The position numbers were made by a program, and so were the translations under genes. Under the pieces are notes generated by a model. That model saw only the letters and a program-made list of their open reading frames with translations. It was not told the origin of the DNA and searched no databases. A stretch of 32,924 bases of DNA, from positions 1 to 32,924 of the forward strand of contig NZ_AUCD01000018.1 of the NCBI RefSeq assembly GCF_000429585.1, read 5' to 3'. Below, piece by piece: positions 16,694 to 25,254 of this stretch. Positions within the stretch are counted from its first letter, which is position 1; each line of letters opens with the position of its first letter. Source of the DNA: Atopococcus tabaci DSM 17538. GTDB lineage: Bacteria > Bacillota > Bacilli > Lactobacillales > Carnobacteriaceae_A.

Positions 16694-18376
16694 TTAGTTT
16701 TTCTTTCTCTTTCGGCTGCTGACTTCCATGATGACCGGAAGGATGATCGGACGACGGCGTGTTTGTTTGAAGAGGTATTTTCCAAGCGCATCTCTCATTT
16801 CCTGCTTCAACGTACTCCAATCGAATTGCTTCTCTTGAAGCATGTTTTCTACCACTTCTTTCACAATCTCACGGCTGTCTTCAATCAAATCGATGCTTTC
16901 TTTTACATAGACAAATCCTCGAGTCACAATTTGTGGACCTGACACAATGACTTTCTTTTTCCGGTCGATGGTGACAACGGCCACAAAAATTCCATCTTCA
17001 GACAGCATTCGGCGGTCCCGGAGAACAATGTTTCCAATGTCTCCAATGCCAATTCCATCAACCATGGTATTCCCAGCCGGCACTTGCCCTGCGGCATGCA
17101 TTTTCCCTTTTTCGTATGTCAGCACATCCCCGTTGCCGGCGATAAAGACATTTTGGTACGGAATCCCTACTTCATGTGCCAAATCTGCATGAGCCGCCAA
17201 CATCCGGTATTCACCTTGAACTGGGATGATGTATTTCGGCTTCAATAGGTTCATCATCAACTTCAAATCATTTGGTGTGGCATGCCCTGACACTTTCATG
17301 TTATCAAAAATTTTCTGCACCGTACCGCCTGCGCGATAAATTAAGTTTTCAGTCTGTGCGACTGTCACTTCCATAGCTGTCGAAGGGCTTGTCACGATGT
17401 AGACTAAGTCCCCTTCTTTGATATTGACTTGTTTATGAGAGCCGGTTGCCATTCGGTTCAAGGTTTTAATCGGCTCACCTGTTGAACTGGTTTCCAAAAT
17501 GATGATTTCATCATCAGAATATTTGTCCAATTTGTTCATAGGTACAATTAAATCTTCATCCGGGAGTTCCAGTTTCTTCAAATTAATGGCTATCTCCACG
17601 ATTTCTTCCAATTGTCTTCCTGTGATGAACACTTTGCGTCCAGAGCGGTGAGCTGCATCAAATACTTGTTGGATACGCAAGATGTTGCTTGCCACTGCTG
17701 CCACAATGATGCGGCTGCTGGTGTTTTGGAACACTTCTAAGACTTCTTCCGCTACACGTCTGTCTGACACGTTCTCAACAGGGCTTTCTGCGTTACCGGA
17801 ATCGCTCAACAAAGCAAGTACGCCTTCTTTTCCAATATCACTGATGCGCGAGAGATCTGTTTGATATGCCGGAGTGGCGCTTTGATCAAACTTAAAGTTT
17901 CCGGTATAAACAACATTTCCCTCTGAAGTTTTCAGTGCAATTCCCATAGAATCTGGAATACTGTGTGTGGTCCGGAAAAAACGTATCAAGGCTTGATTGA
18001 ACTCGATTTCAGTGTGTTCATCAATCACATGGTAATCGTCGAACGTTGTTTTCATGCCGGAATTTTCCACGAACAATTTTGCCAGCTCAATCGTCAACTC
18101 TGAACCAAACACCGGCACTTGGAAGTCTGCCAGGAAATACGGCAAGGCTCCGATTGCATCTTCATGACCATGTGTCAAGAAAACACCTGCAATACGGTTC
18201 CGATTTTCTTCTAAGTAACTGAAATCAGGAATGACTGCGTCGATTCCAAACAATTCATCTTCCGGGAACATCAGCCCGCAATCCAATACAAATAGTTCGT
18301 CATCTACCTCAACGACGTACATATTTTTTCCGTTTTCTCTGACTCCTCCAAGAGGAATAATCTTTATTTTTTCCAT
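16694..18376 (-). CDS. rnjB: Ribonuclease J2 (metallo-beta-lactamase/beta-CASP)
   Basis: This 560-residue product has the RNase J layout: beta-lactamase core, inserted beta-CASP domain and C-terminal domain. RNase J enzymes process and degrade mRNA from the 5' end. Three metal-ligand positions differ from RNase J1: HGHEDA at 69-74 has Ala where J1 has His, TGNFKFD has Asn160 where J1 has Asp, and PVQGEYRM has Gln387 where J1 has His. This indicates J2, a weak enzyme that works with J1. ATG at 18376 follows AAAGGG by eight bases; an in-frame GTG three codons earlier is poorly placed. J1 is not in the window. Confidence 0.9.
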   Translation of the reverse strand: MEKIKIIPLGGVRENGKNMYVVEVDDELFVLDCGLMFPEDELFGIDAVIPDFSYLEENRNRIAGVFLTHGHEDAIGALPYFLADFQVPVFGSELTIELAKLFVENSGMKTTFDDYHVIDEHTEIEFNQALIRFFRTTHSIPDSMGIALKTSEGNVVYTGNFKFDQSATPAYQTDLSRISDIGKEGVLALLSDSGNAESPVENVSDRRVAEEVLEVFQNTSSRIIVAAVASNILRIQQVFDAAHRSGRKVFITGRQLEEIVEIAINLKKLELPDEDLIVPMNKLDKYSDDEIIILETSSTGEPIKTLNRMATGSHKQVNIKEGDLVYIVTSPSTAMEVTVAQTENLIYRAGGTVQKIFDNMKVSGHATPNDLKLMMNLLKPKYIIPVQGEYRMLAAHADLAHEVGIPYQNVFIAGNGDVLTYEKGKMHAAGQVPAGNTMVDGIGIGDIGNIVLRDRRMLSEDGIFVAVVTIDRKKKVIVSGPQIVTRGFVYVKESIDLIEDSREIVKEVVENMLQEKQFDWSTLKQEMRDALGKYLFKQTRRRPIILPVIMEVSSRKRKKN

Positions 18377-18446
18377 TCTTTTCACCCTTTATAAGCTTAA
18401 TAAGCAATTTCTAAATATTTTTATCTACATCTTTACTTCTCACCCA

Positions 18447-18468
18447 CTCTGCGCTCTTGTGCGCAGAG
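18447..18468 (-). other. Strong hairpin in the rnjB 5' leader
   Basis: CTCTGCGC and GCGCAGAG form eight perfect, GC-rich pairs around a six-base loop. No T run follows, so it is not a terminator. It lies about 70 bases upstream of the rnjB start codon and within the predicted leader. Confidence 0.7.
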
Positions 18469-18487
18469 ACGTATAGATTCCTGTTTT

Positions 18488-18496
18488 ATTGTAGCA
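18488..18496 (-). promoter_or_regulatory. Extended -10 promoter candidate for rnjB
   Basis: The minus strand reads TGCTACAAT, an extended -10 (TGn plus TACAAT). No good -35 is present at the normal distance, which is common for extended -10 promoters. The resulting leader would be about 105 bases and would contain the hairpin at 18447-18468 near its 5' end. Confidence 0.45.
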
Positions 18497-18604
18497 CAGA
18501 TTACAAGGAAATCATACTGAGTCGGGATAGAATGGTCTTTTGTTCTCTTTTCCTGTAGTATAATTTTTAGAGTAAATTTGCGGTAGAAACGAGGCGTTAC
18601 GTAC

Positions 18605-19435
18605 ATGACCAAAAAAGAACAAAACAGAGAAAGCACTGTTTCATTATCTAAAGAACAGATTATAGAAAAACTCACCACAACAGTTATTGGCAGAAATCTC
18701 TCGCTCTTTGACAGCGTCGAATCCACCAACCTGGTGGCGAAAGAACACATACAACGTGAGCTTGTAGACGGCGAGGTGCTGTTGGCATTGGAACAAACGG
18801 CTGGCAAAGGTCGATTGGGACGGGAATGGACTTCGTCAAAAGGGAAAGCCCTCACGCTGAGTATCGTTCTGAAACCTTTGGTCGAAAAACCTTATTTGTT
18901 GACGCAGTTGACCGCTGCAGCTTTAGCGGCAGCTTTGTCCCCTCTTGCAGATTTTGGTATTAAATGGCCGAATGATTTGTTGTTGAATAACAAAAAAGTA
19001 GCAGGTATCCTGACGGAAACCGTCTACTCCGGTTCCACATTGGAAGCTGTAATCATTGGTGTCGGCATTAATGTGAATCAGGATGCATCAGACTTCCCCG
19101 ATAGTATATTGAGCAAAGCCAGTTCGCTGAAAATGGAACTCGGTTCTCCTCTCGACCCGAATGCCATTGCAGCTGCCTTTCTGAATTCATTTGAAGTGAT
19201 GTATCAACAATACCTACAAACAAAAGACCCCTCACTTTTTTTAGAAATTTGCAGGGAGAAATCCTTGATTATTGGAAAAACTGTCTGGATAGTCAATGGC
19301 AAACAAAAGAAAAAGGCGCGGGTGAAAGACATTGGAACAGATGGCGAATTAAAGATAATAGATGACATGACCGGTATGGAAGAAGCATTATACGGTGGAG
19401 AAATTTCCATTCGTGGAATCGACGGCTACATATAA
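18605..19435 (+). CDS. birA: Biotin-[acetyl-CoA-carboxylase] ligase without DNA-binding domain
   Basis: This 276-residue product is a biotin protein ligase that attaches biotin to carboxylase carrier domains. The biotin/AMP loop is GKGRLGR at 67-73 (family form GRGRRGR), the catalytic lysine is Lys120 in KWPNDLL, and GVGINVN follows. The first 30 residues are too short for the winged-helix found in bifunctional BirA, so it is probably not a repressor. The start ATG has only a weak SD (GAGGCG). A TATAAT at 18559-18564 lies 40 bases upstream, without a clear -35. The gene is divergent from rnjB and followed 30 bases later by a DUF3592 gene. Confidence 0.93.
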   Translation: MTKKEQNRESTVSLSKEQIIEKLTTTVIGRNLSLFDSVESTNLVAKEHIQRELVDGEVLLALEQTAGKGRLGREWTSSKGKALTLSIVLKPLVEKPYLLTQLTAAALAAALSPLADFGIKWPNDLLLNNKKVAGILTETVYSGSTLEAVIIGVGINVNQDASDFPDSILSKASSLKMELGSPLDPNAIAAAFLNSFEVMYQQYLQTKDPSLFLEICREKSLIIGKTVWIVNGKQKKKARVKDIGTDGELKIIDDMTGMEEALYGGEISIRGIDGYI

Positions 19436-19465
19436 ACACCAACCAGTAAAAATGGAGGGAAACAG

Positions 19466-19867
19466 ATGGATGCACAAATGGATTTTTTGATTGGCGGAGG
19501 TATACCCGCTCTTCTCGGATTGGTTTTTTGGAGTGTCGGATTTTTTATGACAAAAGGGAAGAAAGCCTGGATTAACACAAAAGGAATCGTTATCGATAAC
19601 TTCCGTGCGAGCGGAGACGATAACCTGAGGCCAATTTTTCAATTTGAAGACAACAAGGGGGTTCTTTATGAAGTGAAATCGAAAGTCGGTCAACGCCCTT
19701 CCATTAAAGTTGGAACTCAAGTGCCCGTGTTGTATGATCCCAAAGAGCCTTCTCGAGCGGTTATTGATACATGGCTGCAGAGCGGACGGGGATTCCTCCT
19801 TTTCGGAAACATCTGGATTGGCATCGGAGCCGCTGTCCTACTTATCGGATTCTTTATGACCGCATAA
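19466..19867 (+). CDS. DUF3592-type membrane protein
   Basis: This 133-residue product has a membrane helix at each end (about 8-28 and 108-130). Between them is a soluble, beta-rich middle with RPIFQFEDNKG, a short valine-rich strand and VPVLYDPKEPSRAVID. That pattern, with the Y-D-P-x-x-P-x-x-A motif, is typical of DUF3592 proteins, whose function is unknown. The start ATG follows GGAGGG. The gene follows birA after 30 bases and probably shares its transcript. A bidirectional terminator lies just beyond. Confidence 0.85.
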   Translation: MDAQMDFLIGGGIPALLGLVFWSVGFFMTKGKKAWINTKGIVIDNFRASGDDNLRPIFQFEDNKGVLYEVKSKVGQRPSIKVGTQVPVLYDPKEPSRAVIDTWLQSGRGFLLFGNIWIGIGAAVLLIGFFMTA

Positions 19868-19888
19868 TAAAAAGTAGTCGGAAACACA

Positions 19889-19920
19889 AAAGAGGCTGGG
19901 AGTGTTATCCCAGCCTCTTT
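19889..19920. terminator. Bidirectional terminator between the DUF3592 gene and pnp
   Basis: AAAGAGGCTGGGA and TCCCAGCCTCTTT pair perfectly over 13 positions around a six-base loop. It lies between converging genes and can serve both the birA unit and pnp. Confidence 0.92.
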
Positions 19921-19929
19921 GCTATGCTT

Positions 19930-22044
19930 TTATTCCGCAGTGTTTTCTTTTTGAAGAACTGCTTTTCTTGATAAGTTGATTCGTCCTTGTCTATCGATTT
20001 CAGTTACTTTCACTCGGAGTGTGTCTCCTACAGAAACTTCGTCTTCGACATTGCGGACAAATTTATCAGACAATTCGGAAACGTGAACCAATCCGTCTTT
20101 GCCTTTTAACACTTCAACGAAGGCACCGAATTTTTCAATTCGTTTTACCGTTCCTTCGTAGATTTTTCCGACTTCCACTTCTTCTGTCAATTCCTCAATG
20201 ATTCGGACAGCCTCATTGATTCCCTCTTGGTTTTCACCATAGATGCTGACATTTCCGTTTTCATCGATGTCAATTTTCACGCCGGTTTCATCAATGATTT
20301 TATTGATGGTGTCGCCACCTTTACCAATAACAACTTTGATTTGTTCCGGTTTGATTTTGATGCTTTCAATTTTCGGTGCATACGCGCTCAATTCGGTACG
20401 AGGCGCGGAAAGTGTGGCTTCTAAGTTATCCAAAATTTGCATCCGAGCTTTTTTCGCCTGTTCCAACGCTTCTTTCAAAATTTGTTCCGTTACACCTTCA
20501 ATTTTGATGTCCATCTGCAACGCTGTGATACCTTCGCGTGTTCCGGCTACCTTGAAGTCCATGTCGCCCAAGTGGTCTTCCATTCCTTGGATGTCCGATA
20601 GAATCGTGTAGTTGTCACCGCTCATGACAAGTCCCATCGCAATTCCTCCGACTGGAGCTTTAATCGGCACACCGGCATCCATCAATGCCAAAGTTCCTGC
20701 GCAAATGCTGGCCTGGGAAGAAGAACCGTTTGATTCCAACACTTCTGAGACTACACGGATAGTGTATGGGAATGCTTCTTCATCCGGAATGATTGGGTAC
20801 AATGCCCGTTCACCCAAAGCTCCGTGTCCAATTTCACGACGTCCTGGAGCACGGCTGCGGCCTGTGCTCCCCACTGAGAATTGAGGGAAGTTGTAATGGT
20901 GCATGAATCGTTTATACTCTTCCACACCTAAACCATCGATGATTTGGTGTTCGTTCAAAGGTGCCAATGTCGCAACAGACAACGCTTGTGTTTGTCCACG
21001 CGTGAAGAGGCCGGATCCATGTGCACGTGGAAGCAATCCTACTTCAGAATCCAACGCACGGATTTCATCGATTTTTCTTCCATCCGGACGAATTTTCTCT
21101 TCCGTAATCAAACGGCGGACTTCGTCTTTTTCCATTTGTTCCACAATGGTACGGACATCTTTCATGATTTCGGAAGATTTTTCATCGTCAGCATATTTTT
21201 CTTCGTAATACGCGACAATTTCTTCTTTCACTTTTTCAATCTTGTCTGCCCGTTCCAATTTTTCAAGTGTTTGGATGGCATCAGACATACGAGACATGTA
21301 GCTGCCGTAAATCTCTTTCGACAATTCGGCATCTGGAAGAACCAATTTGACTTCCATCTTTTCTTTTCCGACTTCCGCAATGATTTCTTCTTGGAAGAGG
21401 GTCAATTCTTTGATTGCCTCATGTCCAAACATCAATGCTTTTAACATGCCTTCTTCATCAACTTGGTCTGCGCCGCTTTCCACCATGTTGATGGCGTCTT
21501 TGGTTCCTGCAACTGTCAGGTCGATATCCGATACTTCTTCTTGTTTTTCTGTCATGTTGAGGACGTATTCTCCGTCCACGCGCCCAACGTTAACACCGGC
21601 AATCGGGCCGTTAAATGGAATGTCGGAAATTCCTAATGCCAAGGAAGATCCAAACATTGCAGCAATTTCCGGAGAGCAGTCTTGGTCTACAGACATAACG
21701 GTGTTGGTCACTTGAACCTCGTTACGGAAGCCTTCATCAAACATCGGACGGATAGGACGGTCAATCATACGGGCTGCCAAAGTAGCTGCTTCTGAAGGAC
21801 GTCCTTCCCGCTTGATGAACCCACCTGGAATTTTTCCGACTGCATACATCTTCTCTTCGTAGTTGATAGTCAATGGGAAAAAGTCGCCTGTGCCCGCTTC
21901 TTTGCTGGCTACAGCAGCAGTCAATACCACTGTGTCTCCATAACGGACCAATACCGCCCCGTTCGCTTGCTTGGCCAATTGGCCGATTTCTACTGTCAGC
22001 GTTCGTCCGCCGACTTCTTTAGAAAATACTTTCTTTTCTGACAT
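19930..22044 (-). CDS. pnp: Polynucleotide phosphorylase
   Basis: This 704-residue product is PNPase, which shortens RNA from the 3' end using phosphate. It contains two RNase PH-like domains joined by a helical linker (about 1-215 and 310-545), a KH domain with [12 protein letters not shown] (about 565) and a C-terminal S1 domain (about 622-693). The second core has the conserved [20 protein letters not shown] and the acidic region [15 protein letters not shown]. The start ATG at 22044 lies 11 bases after AAGGAG, which is locked in a small hairpin (22056-22072). It follows rpsO, the order common in bacteria, but a terminator separates the two. Confidence 0.97.
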   Translation of the reverse strand: MSEKKVFSKEVGGRTLTVEIGQLAKQANGAVLVRYGDTVVLTAAVASKEAGTGDFFPLTINYEEKMYAVGKIPGGFIKREGRPSEAATLAARMIDRPIRPMFDEGFRNEVQVTNTVMSVDQDCSPEIAAMFGSSLALGISDIPFNGPIAGVNVGRVDGEYVLNMTEKQEEVSDIDLTVAGTKDAINMVESGADQVDEEGMLKALMFGHEAIKELTLFQEEIIAEVGKEKMEVKLVLPDAELSKEIYGSYMSRMSDAIQTLEKLERADKIEKVKEEIVAYYEEKYADDEKSSEIMKDVRTIVEQMEKDEVRRLITEEKIRPDGRKIDEIRALDSEVGLLPRAHGSGLFTRGQTQALSVATLAPLNEHQIIDGLGVEEYKRFMHHYNFPQFSVGSTGRSRAPGRREIGHGALGERALYPIIPDEEAFPYTIRVVSEVLESNGSSSQASICAGTLALMDAGVPIKAPVGGIAMGLVMSGDNYTILSDIQGMEDHLGDMDFKVAGTREGITALQMDIKIEGVTEQILKEALEQAKKARMQILDNLEATLSAPRTELSAYAPKIESIKIKPEQIKVVIGKGGDTINKIIDETGVKIDIDENGNVSIYGENQEGINEAVRIIEELTEEVEVGKIYEGTVKRIEKFGAFVEVLKGKDGLVHVSELSDKFVRNVEDEVSVGDTLRVKVTEIDRQGRINLSRKAVLQKENTAE

Positions 22045-22055
22045 TGCTTACATTT

Positions 22056-22072
22056 CTCCTTTTCTAAAGGAG
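22056..22072 (-). promoter_or_regulatory. Hairpin masking the pnp ribosome binding site
   Basis: On the minus strand CTCCTTT-AGA-AAAGGAG forms seven perfect pairs with a three-base loop. The 3' arm is the only good SD for pnp. The structure would reduce initiation unless opened. A possible TTGACC -35 about 50 bases upstream suggests a local promoter, but the -10 is unclear. Confidence 0.65.
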
Positions 22073-22191
22073 CCATCTTTTCCGGATATAAGGACTACTA
22101 AACAAAGGTCAAGGCATCATCCAAATGGGTGATGTCGTCACATTTGCATAGTAGTTTCCGGATCAGAACAGGCTCCGTTTTTACCTGTAAT

Positions 22192-22225
22192 TAAAAACGA
22201 AGCGAGATCCTTGCGAATCTCGCTT
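22192..22225 (-). terminator. Terminator after rpsO
   Basis: AAGCGAGAT and ATCTCGCTT form a nine-pair stem with an eight-base loop, followed on the minus strand by CGTTTTTAATT. It lies 19 bases beyond the rpsO stop codon. Partial read-through into pnp would be consistent with related genomes. Confidence 0.88.
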
Positions 22226-22244
22226 CTCGAATAGCGTTCGTCTC

Positions 22245-22514
22245 TTAACGACGCAAACCTAGACGTTGAATCAATTCGCGGTAACGAGCGATATCTTTTT
22301 TACGCAAATATGCCAACAAGTTACGGCGATGACCAATTTTTTTCATCAATCCACGGTAGGAATGGAAATCTTTTTTGTGAAGACGAGCGTGTTCGTTCAA
22401 CTGGTTGATCTCTTCAGTCAACACAGCGATTTGAACTTCTGGAGAACCAGTGTCTCCTTCATGACGTGCGTAGTCACGAATGATTTCATTCTTGCGTTCT
22501 TTAGAAATAGCCAT
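22245..22514 (-). CDS. rpsO: 30S ribosomal protein S15
   Basis: This 89-residue product is the full-length S15, which binds the three-way junction of 16S rRNA early in 30S assembly. [22 protein letters not shown], then [29 protein letters not shown], are family signatures. The start ATG at 22514 follows AAGAGGTG. Its promoter is probably at 22614-22642, giving a leader of about 90 bases that begins with a small hairpin. Confidence 0.98.
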   Translation of the reverse strand: MAISKERKNEIIRDYARHEGDTGSPEVQIAVLTEEINQLNEHARLHKKDFHSYRGLMKKIGHRRNLLAYLRKKDIARYRELIQRLGLRR

Positions 22515-22613
22515 AGTTAGTGCACCTCTTTTCCCTTATTTTCTCCCTTTACTGAGAAGGCGGTGGTGAATCGCGTATCCAAGTAAAAGGTAGTGTGCTT
22601 TGCGCACATATAG

Positions 22614-22642
22614 AATTTACACGAAAATACGTGAAAATGCAA
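22614..22642 (-). promoter_or_regulatory. Probable rpsO promoter
   Basis: On the minus strand TTGCAT (22637-22642) and TAAATT (22614-22619) are 17 bases apart. A short hairpin TGTGC-GCAAA-GCACA (22594-22608) follows within the predicted early transcript. Confidence 0.5.
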
Positions 22643-22701
22643 GCAGAATTGCTAAACTTTCAAAAATCCACTCTCTTTTTTCTGTATATTTGTGTCTAGA
22701 A

Positions 22702-24684
22702 TTATAAATTATAATCAGCTTTCAATTCCAACACAATGTCACGCAAATTGGCTGCTTTTTCGAAGTCCAGTTCTTTGGCGGCCTGTCTCATTTCCAATTC
22801 CATCGTTTCAACCAATTCCCGACGTTCTGTTCGAGAGAGTTTCGCAATTTTATCGGAGGTGAGTTCTTCCTCTTCGACCACTGTGGACACGCGAACCAAT
22901 TCAGACACTTTTTTCTTGATGGTCTTAGGAGTGATTCCGTGTTCTTTGTTGTACTGCTCCTGAATGGCCCGGCGCCGTTCCGTCTCGTCAATCGCTTCAC
23001 GCATCGAATCCGTGATTCCGTCAGCGTACATAATAACTTTCCCTTTATCATTCCGTGCCGCGCGTCCTATGGTCTGAATCAAAGCACGCGAGCTCCGCAA
23101 GAACCCTTCTTTGTCGGCGTCTAAAATGGCAACCAATGAAACTTCCGGCACATCGAGCCCCTCTCTGAGTAGGTTGATTCCTACCAACACGTCATATTCT
23201 CCCAACCGCAATTCACGGATGATTTCTGTTCGTTCCAATGTTTTGACATCACTGTGCAGATACGCCACTTTGATGCCGACTTCCTTCAGATAATCAGTTA
23301 AATCTTCCGACATCTTCTTGGTCAAGGTCGTCACAAATACCCGCTCATCACGTTCTGTGCGCTGTAAGATTTCGTCAATCAAGTCATCTATCTGCCCTTT
23401 GATTGGATGGATTTCCACAATCGGATCCAACAATCCGGTCGGACGAATGATCTGTTCAACCACTTGGGAAGAGCGATCCATTTCATAAGGACCCGGAGTA
23501 GCAGAAACGTATATAATCTGATTGACATGATCTTCAAATTCTTTCAAGGTCAACGGACGGTTGTCCAATGCACTTGGCAGACGAAATCCGTGTTCAATCA
23601 AGTGTTGTTTCCGGGCTTGGTCTCCGTTGTACATCCCTCTGATCTGAGGCATGGTCATATGCGATTCGTCAATGATAAATAGTGAATCTTCCGGGAAAAA
23701 GTCCAAGAGTGTATACGGCGGTTCTCCCGGCTTCCGTCCGTCCATATGTCTGGAATAGTTCTCGATTCCCGGACAGTACCCCATTTCCAGCAACATTTCG
23801 ATATCATAATTGGTCCGTTGTTCCAGGCGCTGCGCTTCCAACAGTTTGTTTTCTGCGCGTAGTTCTTCCAGGCGGACTTTCAGTTCTGCTTGGATACTTT
23901 CTACCCCGATACGGGTTTGTTCTGCGTTGGTAACAAAGTGAGTCGCCGGAAAAACAGGAAAATGCGTCAAGTCGGCCTTTACCTCTCCTGTCAATACATC
24001 GACTTCCCGAATTCGGTCAATTTCATCGCCGAAAAACTCTACCCGGATGGCTTCGCTCTCTCTTGAAGCAAGAAAAATTTCGACGATATCTCCACGGACA
24101 CGGAACCGTCCCCGTTGAAAATCTATGTCGTTTCGTTCAAACTGCATGTCTACTAATTTACGTAATAAATCATCGCGGCTCATTTCCGTTCCTACCCGCA
24201 AAGACAACACATGCTCTTTATAATCCACCGGGTTAACCAATCCATAAATACAGGAAACAGAGGCGACCACGATGACGTCTCTCCGTTCCAATAACGCACT
24301 GGTGGCAGAGTGTCTTAACTTATCGATTTCGTCGTTGATGCTGGCTTCTTTTTCAATAAAAGTATCTGTTGAAGGGACATACGCTTCAGGCTGGTAATAA
24401 TCATAATAACTGACAAAGTATTCTACAGCGTTATTTGGAAAAAACTCTTTGAACTCGCTGTACAATTGTCCAGCGAGTGTTTTATTATGCGCGATAACCA
24501 ATGTCGGGCGGTTGACTTCTTGTATCACGTTGGACGCGGTGAATGTCTTTCCGGTCCCTGTCGCACCCAACAACACCTGTTCTTTTTGGCCTTGTTGGAG
24601 ACCAGCTATGAGTTGTTTAATGGCTTCAGGCTGATCCCCGCTTGGCTTGTACTCAGAAACCAATTCAAATTGTTCAGTCGGCAT
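22702..24684 (-). CDS. uvrB: Excinuclease ABC subunit B
   Basis: This 660-residue product is UvrB, the damage-verifying helicase-like subunit of nucleotide excision repair. Walker A is GATGTGKT at 40-47. The beta-hairpin rich in Tyr ([13 protein letters not shown], about 93-105) inserts between DNA strands. The DESH box, the RAARN helicase motif and the C-terminal UVR motif ([12 protein letters not shown]) that contacts UvrA and UvrC are all present. The start ATG at 24684 follows AAGGAGG. uvrA, often next to uvrB in Firmicutes, is not on either side here. A near-consensus LexA box stands 87 bases upstream. Confidence 0.98.
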   Translation of the reverse strand: MPTEQFELVSEYKPSGDQPEAIKQLIAGLQQGQKEQVLLGATGTGKTFTASNVIQEVNRPTLVIAHNKTLAGQLYSEFKEFFPNNAVEYFVSYYDYYQPEAYVPSTDTFIEKEASINDEIDKLRHSATSALLERRDVIVVASVSCIYGLVNPVDYKEHVLSLRVGTEMSRDDLLRKLVDMQFERNDIDFQRGRFRVRGDIVEIFLASRESEAIRVEFFGDEIDRIREVDVLTGEVKADLTHFPVFPATHFVTNAEQTRIGVESIQAELKVRLEELRAENKLLEAQRLEQRTNYDIEMLLEMGYCPGIENYSRHMDGRKPGEPPYTLLDFFPEDSLFIIDESHMTMPQIRGMYNGDQARKQHLIEHGFRLPSALDNRPLTLKEFEDHVNQIIYVSATPGPYEMDRSSQVVEQIIRPTGLLDPIVEIHPIKGQIDDLIDEILQRTERDERVFVTTLTKKMSEDLTDYLKEVGIKVAYLHSDVKTLERTEIIRELRLGEYDVLVGINLLREGLDVPEVSLVAILDADKEGFLRSSRALIQTIGRAARNDKGKVIMYADGITDSMREAIDETERRRAIQEQYNKEHGITPKTIKKKVSELVRVSTVVEEEELTSDKIAKLSRTERRELVETMELEMRQAAKELDFEKAANLRDIVLELKADYNL

Positions 24685-24746
24685 CTTTTGACCTCCTTGA
24701 CTTCGTCGAGAAGACTGTTTCTCTCTTCGGCTATTCTACTGTTCTT

Positions 24747-24765
24747 CCATTTTATCATAAAATGG
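24747..24765. promoter_or_regulatory. Perfect 19-bp palindrome upstream of uvrB
   Basis: CCATTTTAT-C-ATAAAATGG is perfectly symmetric, nine bases each side of one centre base. It lies in the uvrB upstream region and overlaps sequences that could act as a -10 (TATGAT or TAAAAT on the minus strand). It may be a second operator or a chance palindrome. No matching copy was noticed elsewhere in the window. Confidence 0.45.
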
Positions 24766-24769
24766 ACTT

Positions 24770-24783
24770 CGAATAAACGTTCC
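24770..24783. promoter_or_regulatory. Near-consensus LexA/DinR box upstream of uvrB
   Basis: CGAATAAACGTTCC differs from the consensus CGAACRNRYGTTYC at one position (T for C). uvrB is an SOS gene in Bacillus, so such a site is expected. It lies just upstream of the likely -10 of uvrB. Confidence 0.65.
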
Positions 24784-24811
24784 CCTCTTGTGTGAAAATA
24801 AATGCAGACGG

Positions 24812-24845
24812 AAAAAGAGCTTGAGAAAGTCTCAAGCTCTTTTTC
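24812..24845. terminator. Terminator after rpsT, bidirectional
   Basis: AAAAAGAGCTTGAG and CTCAAGCTCTTTTT pair over 14 positions around the loop AAAGT. It lies 27 bases past the rpsT stop codon and separates rpsT from uvrB. Confidence 0.92.
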
Positions 24846-24871
24846 ACTATATCTTAGCGATTGTAATCAAA

Positions 24872-25126
24872 TTACTTCGCAAGTTTTGCAGCAAGACGAG
24901 ATTTGTCGCGGCTTGCTTTGTTTTTATGGATCAAGCCTTTAGATGCAGCTTTGTCGATAGCTTTAACTGCATTGTTGTACAATTCAGCAGAGTTTTCATT
25001 TCCTGCTTCTACAGCTTGCATAAATTTTTTCTTAGCTGTACGCATCGCGCTGATCTGTTGTTTGTTTTGAACTGCTACTTTTTCAGATTGACGGTTACGT
25101 TTAATTGCAGATTCGATATTTGGCAT
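24872..25126 (-). CDS. rpsT: 30S ribosomal protein S20
   Basis: This 84-residue product is S20, a helical 16S rRNA-binding protein. It opens [15 protein letters not shown] and ends in the Lys/Ala-rich [20 protein letters not shown] typical of Firmicutes. ATG at 25126 was chosen because GAGGGGTG precedes it at good spacing; a ten-codon upstream extension lies in the leader. It has its own strong promoter (25196-25224) and a terminator at 24812-24845, so it is a single-gene unit. Confidence 0.97.
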   Translation of the reverse strand: MPNIESAIKRNRQSEKVAVQNKQQISAMRTAKKKFMQAVEAGNENSAELYNNAVKAIDKAASKGLIHKNKASRDKSRLAAKLAK

Positions 25127-25195
25127 TCCATACACCCCTCTTTCGAATGACACCAATAATATTGGTTAAAATATTGGTTAATTTCAACGCTTCAT

Positions 25196-25224
25196 ATTAT
25201 ACAGAAAGATTTTTGTTTTTGCAA
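25196..25224 (-). promoter_or_regulatory. Strong promoter of rpsT
   Basis: On the minus strand TTGCAA (25219-25224) and a perfect TATAAT (25196-25201) are 17 bases apart. The transcript would start near 25189, giving a leader of about 60 bases that contains the repeat AACCAATATT twice (around 25154-25180). Confidence 0.85.
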
Positions 25225-25254
25225 TCATTTACTGTAAAGTTTTTTTACTTGATA

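Noticed and set aside
16694-18376. Assignment as RNase J1
   Set aside because: Three metal-ligand positions are replaced, which is typical of J2 and not of J1.
18433-18855. Minus-strand ORF of 140 codons overlapping the birA start
   Set aside because: It covers the birA 5' end and the rnjB leader hairpin, with no SD or domain; birA is clearly the real gene.
20944-21444. Plus-strand ORF of 166 codons
   Set aside because: Antisense to pnp, with low-complexity Phe-rich content typical of a reverse-strand shadow.
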